Positions 1 to 5,721 of a stretch of 5,721 nt of DNA are shown here, piece by piece. The notes beneath the pieces were generated by a model. That model saw only the letters and a list, made by a program, of their open reading frames with translations. It made no database searches and was not told the DNA's origin. A program made the translations under genes and the position numbers. The stretch comes from an uncultured Clostridia bacterium (GTDB lineage: Bacteria > Bacillota > Clostridia > RUG12999). Every line of letters begins with the position of its first letter. Within the stretch, counting starts at the first letter, position 1. The stretch covers positions 1-5,721 of the forward strand of contig CALLNG010000333.1 of assembly GCA_938005345.1 (NCBI GenBank), in the 5' to 3' direction.

Positions 1-558
1 AATCTCCCCCATGGCCTTTTTTAAGAACCGTATCATGTCCTCCGTTTTGTCACCAAATCTCTCCTGCAACACTACAGCGCCATAGGGAATACTAACTCTA
101 GCCGTCAATTTCCGTTGCTGTACCAAAACGATTTCTGAACTCCCTCCCCCGGTATCCAACAGAACAAAATCCTCCAGCGGAACGGTGTAAATCACGCCCA
201 AATAATCATAATATGCTTCTGTTTCACCCGAAATAACTTCCACTTGTAAACCTGTTTCCTGTGTGATTCTCTGCAAAACCCAGTCCCGGTTTTCTGCGCG
301 GCGCAGCGCTGCTGTCGCTACGGCCTGCACCTGTGTTACCTTGTGCAGCCGGATTTGCCGCGCAAATGCCCGAAGCACCTGAATCATCCGGTCCACTGCC
401 GCCGCCGGCAGTTCTCCTGTCTCGTTTATTTGGGCGCTTAGGCGCAGCGCCTCCTTCATTTGGCAAATCATTCGATAGCAATGGTTTTCCCCCACCTGCA
501 TAATGCTCATGCGGATGGAGTTAGAACCAATGTCAATGACCGCAACCTGTTCTGTCAT
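1..558 (-). CDS. ppx: Exopolyphosphatase / Ppx-GppA family phosphatase, N-terminal part (3' end outside window)
   Basis: The product should release phosphate from polyphosphate chain ends, or hydrolyse pppGpp as GppA does, in the cytoplasm. The 186 visible residues belong to the actin-like ASKHA fold. The phosphate-1 loop is DIGSNSIRM (residues 9-17), SGETEAYYDYLGV (110-122) carries the conserved catalytic-type Glu (E114), and the second phosphate loop is LLDTGGGSSEIV (133-144). The ATG at 558-556 is preceded by AAAGGAA with 7 nt spacing. It overlaps the ppk stop codon as ATGA, which fixes the start and suggests translational coupling. The frame is open to base 1, so the C-terminal remainder, usually more than 100 residues, is missing. 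The family call is firm. Choosing PPX over GppA rests on the ppk neighbour, since the two are hard to tell apart from the N-terminal domain alone. Confidence 0.93.
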   Translation of the reverse strand, partial: MTEQVAVIDIGSNSIRMSIMQVGENHCYRMICQMKEALRLSAQINETGELPAAAVDRMIQVLRAFARQIRLHKVTQVQAVATAALRRAENRDWVLQRITQETGLQVEVISGETEAYYDYLGVIYTVPLEDFVLLDTGGGSSEIVLVQQRKLTARVSIPYGAVVLQERFGDKTEDMIRFLKKAMGEI

Positions 559-2504
559 GGGATCATTCCTTTCAAACTTTGTGCATTCACCGTCTTTTTC
601 CCAGCTGGTCTGGGCCGGTAGCTTCCGTCCTTTTGCAAAATGTAACTATTCATGTTGTCTGACGCATAACGCTCCAGCAGCGAAAGTAAATACTGTACAT
701 GTTCCTCCTGGCGCACGGGAAACAGCAATTCCACCCGCCTGTCCAAATTCCGGGGCATTAAATCCGCGCTGGACAGGTACACACAAGGTCTGCCGCCCGC
801 ATGAAATGCATAAATGCGGCTATGCTCTAAAAAGCGTCCTACGATGCTGATAACTTCTATGTTTTCACGCGGCACCAACGTGCAGATTCCCCGGACTATC
901 AGCGTCACCGAAACCCCGGCAGCTGCCGCGCGGTATAGCATATTTACCAGTTCCGTGTCGCACAGCGCATTCATTTTCATCAGAATGCGCGCTGGTTTTC
1001 CTTGTTTGGCATTTGCTGTCTCCTGTAAAATTAACCGCTGTATTTTCTGGCGTAAATCAAGCGGGGAAAGGTAAATACGGCTACGGTGTGACAGTGGCAA
1101 ATGGGCGGAAAGACAGTTAAAGAGCACCGACAAATCATCGCAAATAGCCTGGTCTGCTGTCAGCAGACCAATATCCGTATACTGGCGCGCGGTTTTTTCG
1201 TTGTAATTTCCCGTTGATAAATGGGCATACTTTTGCAATGAACCCTGTTCCTCCCGCACCACCAGCAGCATTTTACAATGCGTCTTTAGGTCAACACATC
1301 CATATATCACATGGGCGCCGGCCTTCTCCAGCCTCCTGGCACAGTGCAGATTGTTTTCCTCATCGAAGCGCGCCTTGAGTTCCAGCAAAACTGTCACCTG
1401 TTTCCCGCTTTCCGCGGCATATACCAGCGCATCGATAATGGGAGAAGCATGGCTAACCCGGTACAGTGTTTGTTTGATCGCCAGCACCTTGGGATCCGCC
1501 GCTGCCTGCTGAATCCATTGTACCACCGTTTCAAACGACATATACGGATGGTGCAGCAAGATATCCCGTTCATGTAGCTGCTCAAATATAGAGCGCTCAG
1601 CCTCCCAGCGCACAGGCTGAAACGGAGGAAATTTTAGCGCAGCCTCCGAGCGTGCGCTATAGAGTGCAGAAAGAAACGTCAAATCCAGCGGCCCATCAAT
1701 GGTATAGATTTCTTCCGGCCCCAGCGCTAAATGCTCTTGCAGCACTTGCAGCGCCTCTTTAGGGCATTGAGGCGTTACCTCCAGGCGCAGCGGCGCAGCA
1801 ATTTTCCTGATTCGCAGACACTTTTCCACTTCAAACGGCAAATCTAGTTCCAGCTCTGGCAAAATGGGAACATCTGCCCGCCTGGTCACACGAAAATGGA
1901 AAATACCTTGTGCTTGCTGCCCATCTAGCAGCTGTGGCAAATGCTGTTGAATGAGATCCTCCAAAAACACATAGCGTCCTCCCAATTCAATCAGCCGCCC
2001 CAGTACAGGCGGTACCTGTACCGTCATAAACATTGGCTCCTCCTGCTCCTTGCGCAAAAGCGCGCCAATATAGAGGCTCTGACCAGCCAAAAGCGGAAAA
2101 GGGTCGGCAGGACCAAGTGTTATGGGCGTTAGCAATGGGTAAACCTGCTGCATAAAATAATCGGACAAATACCGTTTTTCTTTTTGCGTCAATTTGCTGT
2201 AGCTTACCAAATCAATTCGCTGCGCTGCCAGCTCTTTGCGCAGCTGTTGAAAACAGGTATACTGGGAACGTACCTGTTCCTGTGCAAAAGCCGAAATTTC
2301 GTAGATGGTTTCCCCATCCGTTTCCTCTTCTTTTTCGTACAGCCGGCCTACTTTCAAACGAAAAAACTCATCTAAGTTGCTGGCGGTAATGGACAGAAAA
2401 TTGCATTTCTCCAGCAGCGGAATTTCCTTGCTGCATTGGTCCAGCACCCGCCCGTTAAATCGAAGCCAGCTCAGCTCCTGCGAAAACAACGGAACATGTT
2501 TCAT
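555..2504 (-). CDS. ppk1: Polyphosphate kinase 1 (PPK1)
   Basis: PPK1 reversibly transfers the gamma-phosphate of ATP onto inorganic polyphosphate through a phospho-histidine. The 649-residue product has the full domain order. The N domain has ELSWLRFNGRVLDQ (10-23) and SNLDEFFRLKVGRL (42-55), with N43 at the position of the E. coli ATP-contacting Asn45. The head domain follows. Two phospholipase-D-like C domains carry LYRVS with R349, ELKARFDEENN with R379, and KTHCKM with H409, the expected phosphorylated histidine. H561 in FLEHSRIYAF matches the second catalytic histidine, and VYLSSADLMPRNLDRRVELLFPV follows. R349, R379 and H409 keep the same mutual spacing as Arg375, Arg405 and His435 of E. 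coli. The enzyme is slightly shorter than the E. coli protein (688 aa) but lacks nothing essential. The ATG at 2504 is chosen because GGAGG (11 nt) and AGGAG (4 nt) lie just upstream and the PPK1 N-terminus begins here. An ATG six codons upstream (2522) is a weaker alternative. The stop overlaps the ppx start. Confidence 0.97.
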   Translation of the reverse strand: MKHVPLFSQELSWLRFNGRVLDQCSKEIPLLEKCNFLSITASNLDEFFRLKVGRLYEKEEETDGETIYEISAFAQEQVRSQYTCFQQLRKELAAQRIDLVSYSKLTQKEKRYLSDYFMQQVYPLLTPITLGPADPFPLLAGQSLYIGALLRKEQEEPMFMTVQVPPVLGRLIELGGRYVFLEDLIQQHLPQLLDGQQAQGIFHFRVTRRADVPILPELELDLPFEVEKCLRIRKIAAPLRLEVTPQCPKEALQVLQEHLALGPEEIYTIDGPLDLTFLSALYSARSEAALKFPPFQPVRWEAERSIFEQLHERDILLHHPYMSFETVVQWIQQAAADPKVLAIKQTLYRVSHASPIIDALVYAAESGKQVTVLLELKARFDEENNLHCARRLEKAGAHVIYGCVDLKTHCKMLLVVREEQGSLQKYAHLSTGNYNEKTARQYTDIGLLTADQAICDDLSVLFNCLSAHLPLSHRSRIYLSPLDLRQKIQRLILQETANAKQGKPARILMKMNALCDTELVNMLYRAAAAGVSVTLIVRGICTLVPRENIEVISIVGRFLEHSRIYAFHAGGRPCVYLSSADLMPRNLDRRVELLFPVRQEEHVQYLLSLLERYASDNMNSYILQKDGSYRPRPAGKKTVNAQSLKGMIP

Positions 2505-2540
2505 CTTTCTCCTCGCCTCCATCGGTTCCGACCTGCTTTT

Positions 2541-2569
2541 ATTATGCAAAAATCCGCGCTGACTATGTA
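2541..2569 (-). promoter_or_regulatory. Possible weak promoter of the ppk1-ppx operon
   Basis: On the minus strand a CATAAT box (2546-2541) lies 17 nt downstream of TACATA (2569-2564). Only three of six bases of the -35 match the consensus, so the box is weak, but the position about 40 nt upstream of the ppk1 start is sensible. No better leftward promoter was seen between 2505 and 2687. This is a candidate only; ppk1 may need an activator or start elsewhere. Confidence 0.25.
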
Positions 2570-2616
2570 CGGCTTTTTGGTTTCTCACATTCTTTTCAAA
2601 AAAAGGCGACATCCTA

Positions 2617-2645
2617 TTGACAAATGTATTCTTTTCATGTATACT
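2617..2645 (+). promoter_or_regulatory. Strong sigma-A-type promoter of the gntR-ABC operon
   Basis: A perfect -35 TTGACA (2617-2622) and a -10 TATACT (2640-2645, five of six consensus bases) are separated by the optimal 17 nt. Transcription would start near A2652, giving a 5' leader of about 36 nt before the TTG start at 2688. The -10 box lies inside the left arm of the inverted repeat 2637-2673, so bound repressor should block RNA polymerase. Confidence 0.85.
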
Positions 2646-2673
2646 GTATATATTCATTATGCACAGTATACAT
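2637..2673. promoter_or_regulatory. Likely operator: 11-bp perfect inverted repeat over the -10 and start site
   Basis: ATGTATACTGT (2637-2647) and ACAGTATACAT (2663-2673) are perfect reverse complements separated by 15 bp. Arm centres are 26 bp apart, about two and a half helical turns. Each arm contains the self-complementary hexamer GTATAC. The left arm covers the -10 box and the right arm lies in the early transcribed leader, before the ribosome binding site. The site is directly upstream of a GntR/YtrA-type regulator gene, and regulators of this family typically bind palindromes in their own promoters. Autorepression is therefore the natural reading. The binding assignment is inference; the repeat itself is plain in the sequence. 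Confidence 0.75.
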
Positions 2674-2687
2674 AGGTAGGTGGTTAT

Positions 2688-3068
2688 TTGGACATTTTGA
2701 TTAGCAACACTAGCGATAAACCCATTTACGAACAAATTTATGAACAAATGAAAGGCCAGATATTGAGCGGAGCATTGCAGGAGGGAGACGCGCTGCCCAG
2801 CATTCGTCTGCTTGCGAAAGACTTGCACATCAGCGTCATTACTACCAAACGTGCGTACAGCGAATTGGAACGGGACGGATTCATTGCAACTGTGGCGGGT
2901 AAAGGCAGTTTTGTTGCCGCGCAAAATGCGCAGCTTCTCCGAGAGGAAACGCTGCGGCGCATGGAGGAAGCCCTGTCCCAGGCAGTCTCTCTCGCCCGTC
3001 AAAGCGGCATTTCCCGCGAGGAACTCTCTGACCTTCTCGATTTATATTATGAAGGAGAATCACAATGA
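2688..3068 (+). CDS. GntR-family transcriptional regulator, YtrA-like
   Basis: This short DNA-binding repressor of 126 residues has the usual length of the YtrA subfamily, which lacks a large ligand-binding domain. The winged helix-turn-helix spans about residues 10-78: KPIYEQIYEQMKGQI (11-25), LPSIRLLAKDLHIS (36-49), the recognition helix around ISVITTKRAYSELERDGFI (48-66) and the wing GKGSFVA (71-77). A short helical tail (about 82-123) should mediate dimerisation. The start is TTG at 2688, with AGGTAGGTGG just upstream and no suitable ATG in the same frame. It is the first gene of a three-gene operon, and its stop overlaps the ATPase start as ATGA. It probably represses the operon through the inverted repeat at 2637-2673. 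The inducing signal is unknown; relatives often respond to cell-wall antibiotics or peptide stress. Confidence 0.93.
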   Translation: MDILISNTSDKPIYEQIYEQMKGQILSGALQEGDALPSIRLLAKDLHISVITTKRAYSELERDGFIATVAGKGSFVAAQNAQLLREETLRRMEEALSQAVSLARQSGISREELSDLLDLYYEGESQ

Positions 3069-3922
3069 ACGCACTCGAATGTTATGATGTAACAAAAGAA
3101 TATGATCGGTTTTCGTTAGACCATGTATCCTTTTCCGTGCCCAAAGGCTGTGTTGTTGGGCTTATTGGAGAAAACGGCGCCGGAAAGAGCACCACGCTCA
3201 AGGCGATTTTGGATTTAATCCATATTGACGGCGGCGAAATCTTGCTGTTTGGCCAGCCGCATACCAGCCAGGACGGCGCTTTGCGCGAAGCGGTCGGCGC
3301 CGTCTTTGAAGATTTCACATTTCCCTCCTACCTCCATACAAGCAGCATATCCCATATCATGCGCCAAATTTATCAAACCTGGGATGACAACCTATTCCAA
3401 TCTTACTTAACCCTGTTTGCACTGCCGCAGGACAAAATGGTAAAACACTTTTCGCGCGGCATGAAAATGAAACTATCCATTGCGGCAGCGCTGGCCCACC
3501 ACCCTTCCCTGCTCATTTTAGATGAGGCGACCAGCGGACTTGATCCCATTGTGCGGGAAGAAATTTTGGATATTTTACGCGACTTTATACAGGATGAGAA
3601 CCATAGCATTCTACTGTCCTCCCATATTACAGCAGATTTGGATAAAATTGCGGACTACATCACCTTTATCCACGACGGCTCTATTTTGTTCCATGAGCCA
3701 AAGGATGAATTGATTGGCCAACTGGGTGTACTTAAATGTAGCCGGGAGGATCTGGAAAAACTGGAGCCGGGAGAATGCGTTCGGTTGCGGCAAAAATCCT
3801 ACTGTACAGAAGTGTTGGTGCGGGACCGCGCCGCAGTGCACCGGCGGTTTCCGTCCGCCGTTATTGACCCAGCTACGCTGGACGATATTATGCTATTTTA
3901 TATTCGAGGTGAACAACGATGA
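3065..3922 (+). CDS. ABC transporter ATP-binding protein, YtrB/BcrA-like
   Basis: This cytoplasmic ATPase subunit should power the permease encoded next to it. In the 285 residues, Walker A is GENGAGKST (35-43, K41). The Q-loop region is VGAVFEDFTFPSYL, with Glu or Asp in place of the usual Gln. The signature is FSRGMKMKLSI (129-139) instead of LSGGQ. Walker B is LLILDE (149-154), the D-loop is SGLD (157-160) and the switch histidine is H187 in LLSSHI. The altered signature and Q-loop are, as I recall, typical of GntR-linked Firmicute exporter ATPases and do not suggest inactivity. Residues from about 215 form a C-terminal extension beyond the nucleotide-binding fold. The ATG at 3065 has AGGAG 7 nt upstream and overlaps the regulator stop. 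The substrate cannot be inferred from the sequence; export or envelope-stress roles are most common in this family. Confidence 0.95.
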   Translation: MNALECYDVTKEYDRFSLDHVSFSVPKGCVVGLIGENGAGKSTTLKAILDLIHIDGGEILLFGQPHTSQDGALREAVGAVFEDFTFPSYLHTSSISHIMRQIYQTWDDNLFQSYLTLFALPQDKMVKHFSRGMKMKLSIAAALAHHPSLLILDEATSGLDPIVREEILDILRDFIQDENHSILLSSHITADLDKIADYITFIHDGSILFHEPKDELIGQLGVLKCSREDLEKLEPGECVRLRQKSYCTEVLVRDRAAVHRRFPSAVIDPATLDDIMLFYIRGEQR

Positions 3923-4557
3923 AAGGACTCCTTGTCAAAGATTTTTACTGTTTGAAACAAAACATGAAATATATCATGATTACCTTACTTTTGTTCTGCC
4001 TGATTTTCATTCCGCAGGGCGGAAGCAATTTTTCCAGCGTACTGATTCTGCTTTTTTCCATGATGGTCATTACTACTATGAACTATGACCATACAGACAA
4101 ATGGAACCACTTTGCACTAACCATGCCCCTCACCCGGACCATGCTGGTACGCAGTAAATACCTCTTAATGCTGATCATGTTGGCTGTTGGTATCACAGTT
4201 AGCCTGCTGTTTTCCCTAGCCGGCGCCATTATATTTCAAGCGGAGTTTGCCGTTCCAGAACTTTTGGCAGTCAACGGTGCTTCTGCGTTGGCCGCCCTTT
4301 GGATGGGCGCTATCTTGCTGCCGCTGATTTACCGTTTTGGCGTGGAACGCGCCCGTCTTTTGCTGCTGCTGATTGTTGCACTGCCGCTGGGCGGGATGCT
4401 TGCCGTCGGCTCTTCCCTACACGGGGGCTCTCTGCCGTATCTCACGCCGCAGTGGATTGCGCTATTTGCCGCTGGTATTGTTTTGCTGACTGCCCTTGTC
4501 TTTTTCTGTTCCTATTTGCTGTCTGTGAAAATTTATCAAAAAAAGGAACTGGCATAA
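3919..4557 (+). CDS. ABC-2 type transporter permease, six-helix
   Basis: This integral membrane subunit is the partner of the preceding ATPase. Its 212 residues have the start MKGLLVKDFYCLKQNMKYI, typical of small ABC-2 permeases (ABC2_membrane_5-like), and the cytoplasmic stretch DHTDKWNHFALTMPLTRTML with YDH and PLTR motifs before SKYLL. I see about six hydrophobic segments: 17-32, 38-54, 81-106, 117-137, 146-166 and 178-202, followed by a short basic tail (KIYQKKELA). The ATG at 3919 is preceded by GAGGTG with 7 nt spacing and overlaps the ATPase stop as ATGA. No second permease follows, so the transporter is probably a homodimer of this protein with two ATPase copies. The substrate is unknown. 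Confidence 0.92.
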   Translation: MKGLLVKDFYCLKQNMKYIMITLLLFCLIFIPQGGSNFSSVLILLFSMMVITTMNYDHTDKWNHFALTMPLTRTMLVRSKYLLMLIMLAVGITVSLLFSLAGAIIFQAEFAVPELLAVNGASALAALWMGAILLPLIYRFGVERARLLLLLIVALPLGGMLAVGSSLHGGSLPYLTPQWIALFAAGIVLLTALVFFCSYLLSVKIYQKKELA

Positions 4558-4577
4558 CACAACTGCCACCGCATCAA

Positions 4578-4648
4578 AAGACCGCCCGCATGGGTTCGGC
4601 ATAGGCCTGCAAATATATGCGCCTTGCCTTTCCCATGCGGGCGGTCTT
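4578..4648. terminator. Long fold-back element between convergent genes, probable bidirectional terminator
   Basis: A perfect 17-bp GC-rich outer stem pairs 4578-4594 with 4632-4648. The 37-nt interior continues folding: GGCA 4598-4601 with TGCC 4625-4628, AGGC 4603-4606 with GCCT 4621-4624, and GCA 4609-4611 with TGC 4618-4620, closing on the loop AATATA. It sits 21 nt after the permease stop and 38 nt from the fucosidase stop, as expected for a shared terminator. On the minus strand the stem runs into a short T run (TCTTTTG). On the plus strand only TTCT follows directly, and a TTTTT run lies about 24 nt further on, so rightward intrinsic termination would be atypical. It is much longer than an ordinary terminator and could instead be a dispersed repeat. 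Confidence 0.7.
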
Positions 4649-4685
4649 CTGCTACTATTTCATCTAAAAAATTTTTCTATTTCGA

Positions 4686-5721
4686 TTATGCCCGTTCCAG
4701 CTTTAGGACACAAACAGAAGGGATTTCTTCATCCAGCGGCAGGTGTTCCCGTCTAATGTGAATGCTGTCACCCACCGTTTCAAACGGTACTGCACTGCCA
4801 CTGTTTACCGCCGTAACGGCCTTCACCCCTGAGCAAGGCAACGTTACCGTCTCCGAGAAAACGCCGTCCTTCGCCAACACAAAAGTATACACAGTACCGT
4901 TTTTCTGCACAAATGCGGCCTGCTCCGTTTTATACGGCGCACAAATGCGGGTGGCATACACGGCCTCACCGTACCGCTTCATCCACCGGCCCAGCGGCTG
5001 CAGCTGTTCCACCGCCGGCCGCGGCAGCCGTCCCGATGGCTCCGGCGCGATATTCAATGCTAGGTTACCGCCTTTGCAGATAATTTCAATCAGCAAATGT
5101 ACGATTTCTTCCGCCGTTTTATAGGTATCGTCATACCGGTAGGCAAATGCTTGCCCCATGGTCAGGCAGCTTTCCCACGGGATGTGCATGGGTTCGTCCG
5201 GAATCGTCATCTCCGGCGTGACATAGTTTTCATAGGGTCCACCTACCGTGCGGTCCGCCACAATGAGCTCCGGCTGGATTTCCCGCAGTTTGGGGACGAT
5301 TTCCCCGAGCCGAATGTCTAGACCAGTAATGGGATTCACCTGTCCGCCGTCCAGCCACAAAATATCCACTTTTCCGTACTCGCCAATCAGCTCCAGCATT
5401 TGCCGGTGTGTGAACTGCACAAACTGCTCCCAAAGCCAAGGATATTCATATACATCATAGGAAGGAAACCGCCATGTCTCCTTGCTGTGCTCCATGCCCG
5501 GTGTCCAAAAATAGCGGCTGTGCCAATCCGGTTTGGAAAAATAGGCGGCTATCCCCAGCCCCTTTTCCCGAAATGCATGAAATACCTGTTTGACAATATC
5601 CGCATTAGGATTGCTGTGAAAGGGGCAGTCCGGTGCGGTAGTTTTGTAATCCGTTTGCTGGGTATCCCACAGGCAGAATCCGTCATGGTGCTTGGTTGTA
5701 AAAATCAAGTAACGAAATCCA
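4686..5721 (-). CDS. Alpha-L-fucosidase, glycoside hydrolase family 29 (5' end outside window)
   Basis: The enzyme removes alpha-linked L-fucose from glycans by a retaining mechanism. The frame is open to the right edge, giving 344 visible residues that begin GFRYLIFTTKHHDGFCLWDT, the conserved strand and KHHDGF motif near the start of the GH29 barrel. VDILWLDGG follows, and D124 of the visible part is the probable nucleophile. Further hallmarks are WESCLTMGQAF (from W182), YRYDDTYKTAEEIVHLLIEIICKGGNLALNIAPEPSGRLP and WMKRYGEAVYATR. About the last 90 residues form the usual beta-rich C-terminal domain. The true start is missing, probably with some 60-80 residues, so a signal peptide cannot be judged. 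TTG at 5708-5706 is an internal leucine codon, not a start. The gene converges with the permease gene and is not in its operon. Linkage specificity is not readable. Confidence 0.94.
   Translation of the reverse strand, partial: GFRYLIFTTKHHDGFCLWDTQQTDYKTTAPDCPFHSNPNADIVKQVFHAFREKGLGIAAYFSKPDWHSRYFWTPGMEHSKETWRFPSYDVYEYPWLWEQFVQFTHRQMLELIGEYGKVDILWLDGGQVNPITGLDIRLGEIVPKLREIQPELIVADRTVGGPYENYVTPEMTIPDEPMHIPWESCLTMGQAFAYRYDDTYKTAEEIVHLLIEIICKGGNLALNIAPEPSGRLPRPAVEQLQPLGRWMKRYGEAVYATRICAPYKTEQAAFVQKNGTVYTFVLAKDGVFSETVTLPCSGVKAVTAVNSGSAVPFETVGDSIHIRREHLPLDEEIPSVCVLKLERA

Noticed and set aside
503..850. Plus-strand open frame opposite ppk1 and ppx.
   Set aside because: It overlaps two genes with clear family motifs on the other strand, has no recognisable domain and no convincing ribosome binding site.
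2505..2522. Alternative ppk1 start at the ATG at 2522-2520, adding MEARRK.
   Set aside because: Its upstream sequence has only a weak ribosome binding site, and using it would place the good GGAGG/AGGAG sequence inside the coding region. It cannot be fully excluded.
2505..3002. The ppk1 reading frame stays open upstream for 166 more codons, running antisense through the GntR gene.
   Set aside because: The extra residues have no PPK1-like features, the family N-terminus starts at about 2504 behind a ribosome binding site, and the stretch overlaps a well-supported regulator gene and its promoter.
4666..4676. AAAAAATTTTT tract near the fucosidase stop, considered as a separate terminator or protein site.
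   Set aside because: It is a short palindrome with no room for a loop. It may just be AT-rich spacer, or a distant U-tract of the large hairpin.
5230..5439. Minus-strand open frame inside the fucosidase gene in another frame.
   Set aside because: It is a shadow of the GH29 coding frame, of low complexity and without any family features.
5706..5708. Apparent TTG start of the fucosidase.
   Set aside because: The frame continues to the window edge with GFRY, which fits the conserved GH29 strand before KHHDGF, so this is an internal leucine codon.

Overview
The window looks like chromosomal DNA from a low-to-mid-GC Firmicute, probably an anaerobic clostridial gut or host-associated bacterium. 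The reasons are strong AGGAG-type ribosome binding sites, a TTG start, a YtrA-type GntR regulator with its ABC module, and a GH29 fucosidase nearby. This is inferred from gene style only; no 16S or other marker is present.

Layout. Positions 1-2504 (minus strand) hold a polyphosphate operon: ppk1 (polyphosphate kinase) followed by a Ppx/GppA exopolyphosphatase gene that runs off the left edge. The two overlap by the four bases ATGA. Positions 2505-2687 are a divergent intergenic region with a near-consensus sigma-A-type promoter reading right. An 11-bp perfect inverted repeat overlaps its -10 box and is the likely operator of the regulator downstream. Positions 2688-4557 (plus strand) hold a three-gene operon: a YtrA-family GntR repressor, an ABC ATPase and a six-helix ABC-2 permease. 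Both junctions are again ATGA overlaps. Positions 4558-4685 lie between convergent genes and carry a 71-nt fold-back element with a 17-bp perfect GC-rich outer stem, probably a bidirectional terminator. Positions 4686-5721 (minus strand) hold the C-terminal part of a GH29 alpha-L-fucosidase whose start lies beyond the right edge.

How the genes work together. PPK1 and PPX form a make-and-break pair for polyphosphate. The GntR/ATPase/permease cassette is the kind of self-regulated exporter module often linked to cell-envelope or antimicrobial-peptide stress; its ligand and substrate cannot be read from the sequence. The fucosidase belongs to a separate, leftward transcription unit for fucosylated glycan breakdown. 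No mobile element, CRISPR array, tRNA or rRNA was seen. No clearly undescribed system is present; the best second-look items are the promoter/operator arrangement and the long fold-back element.
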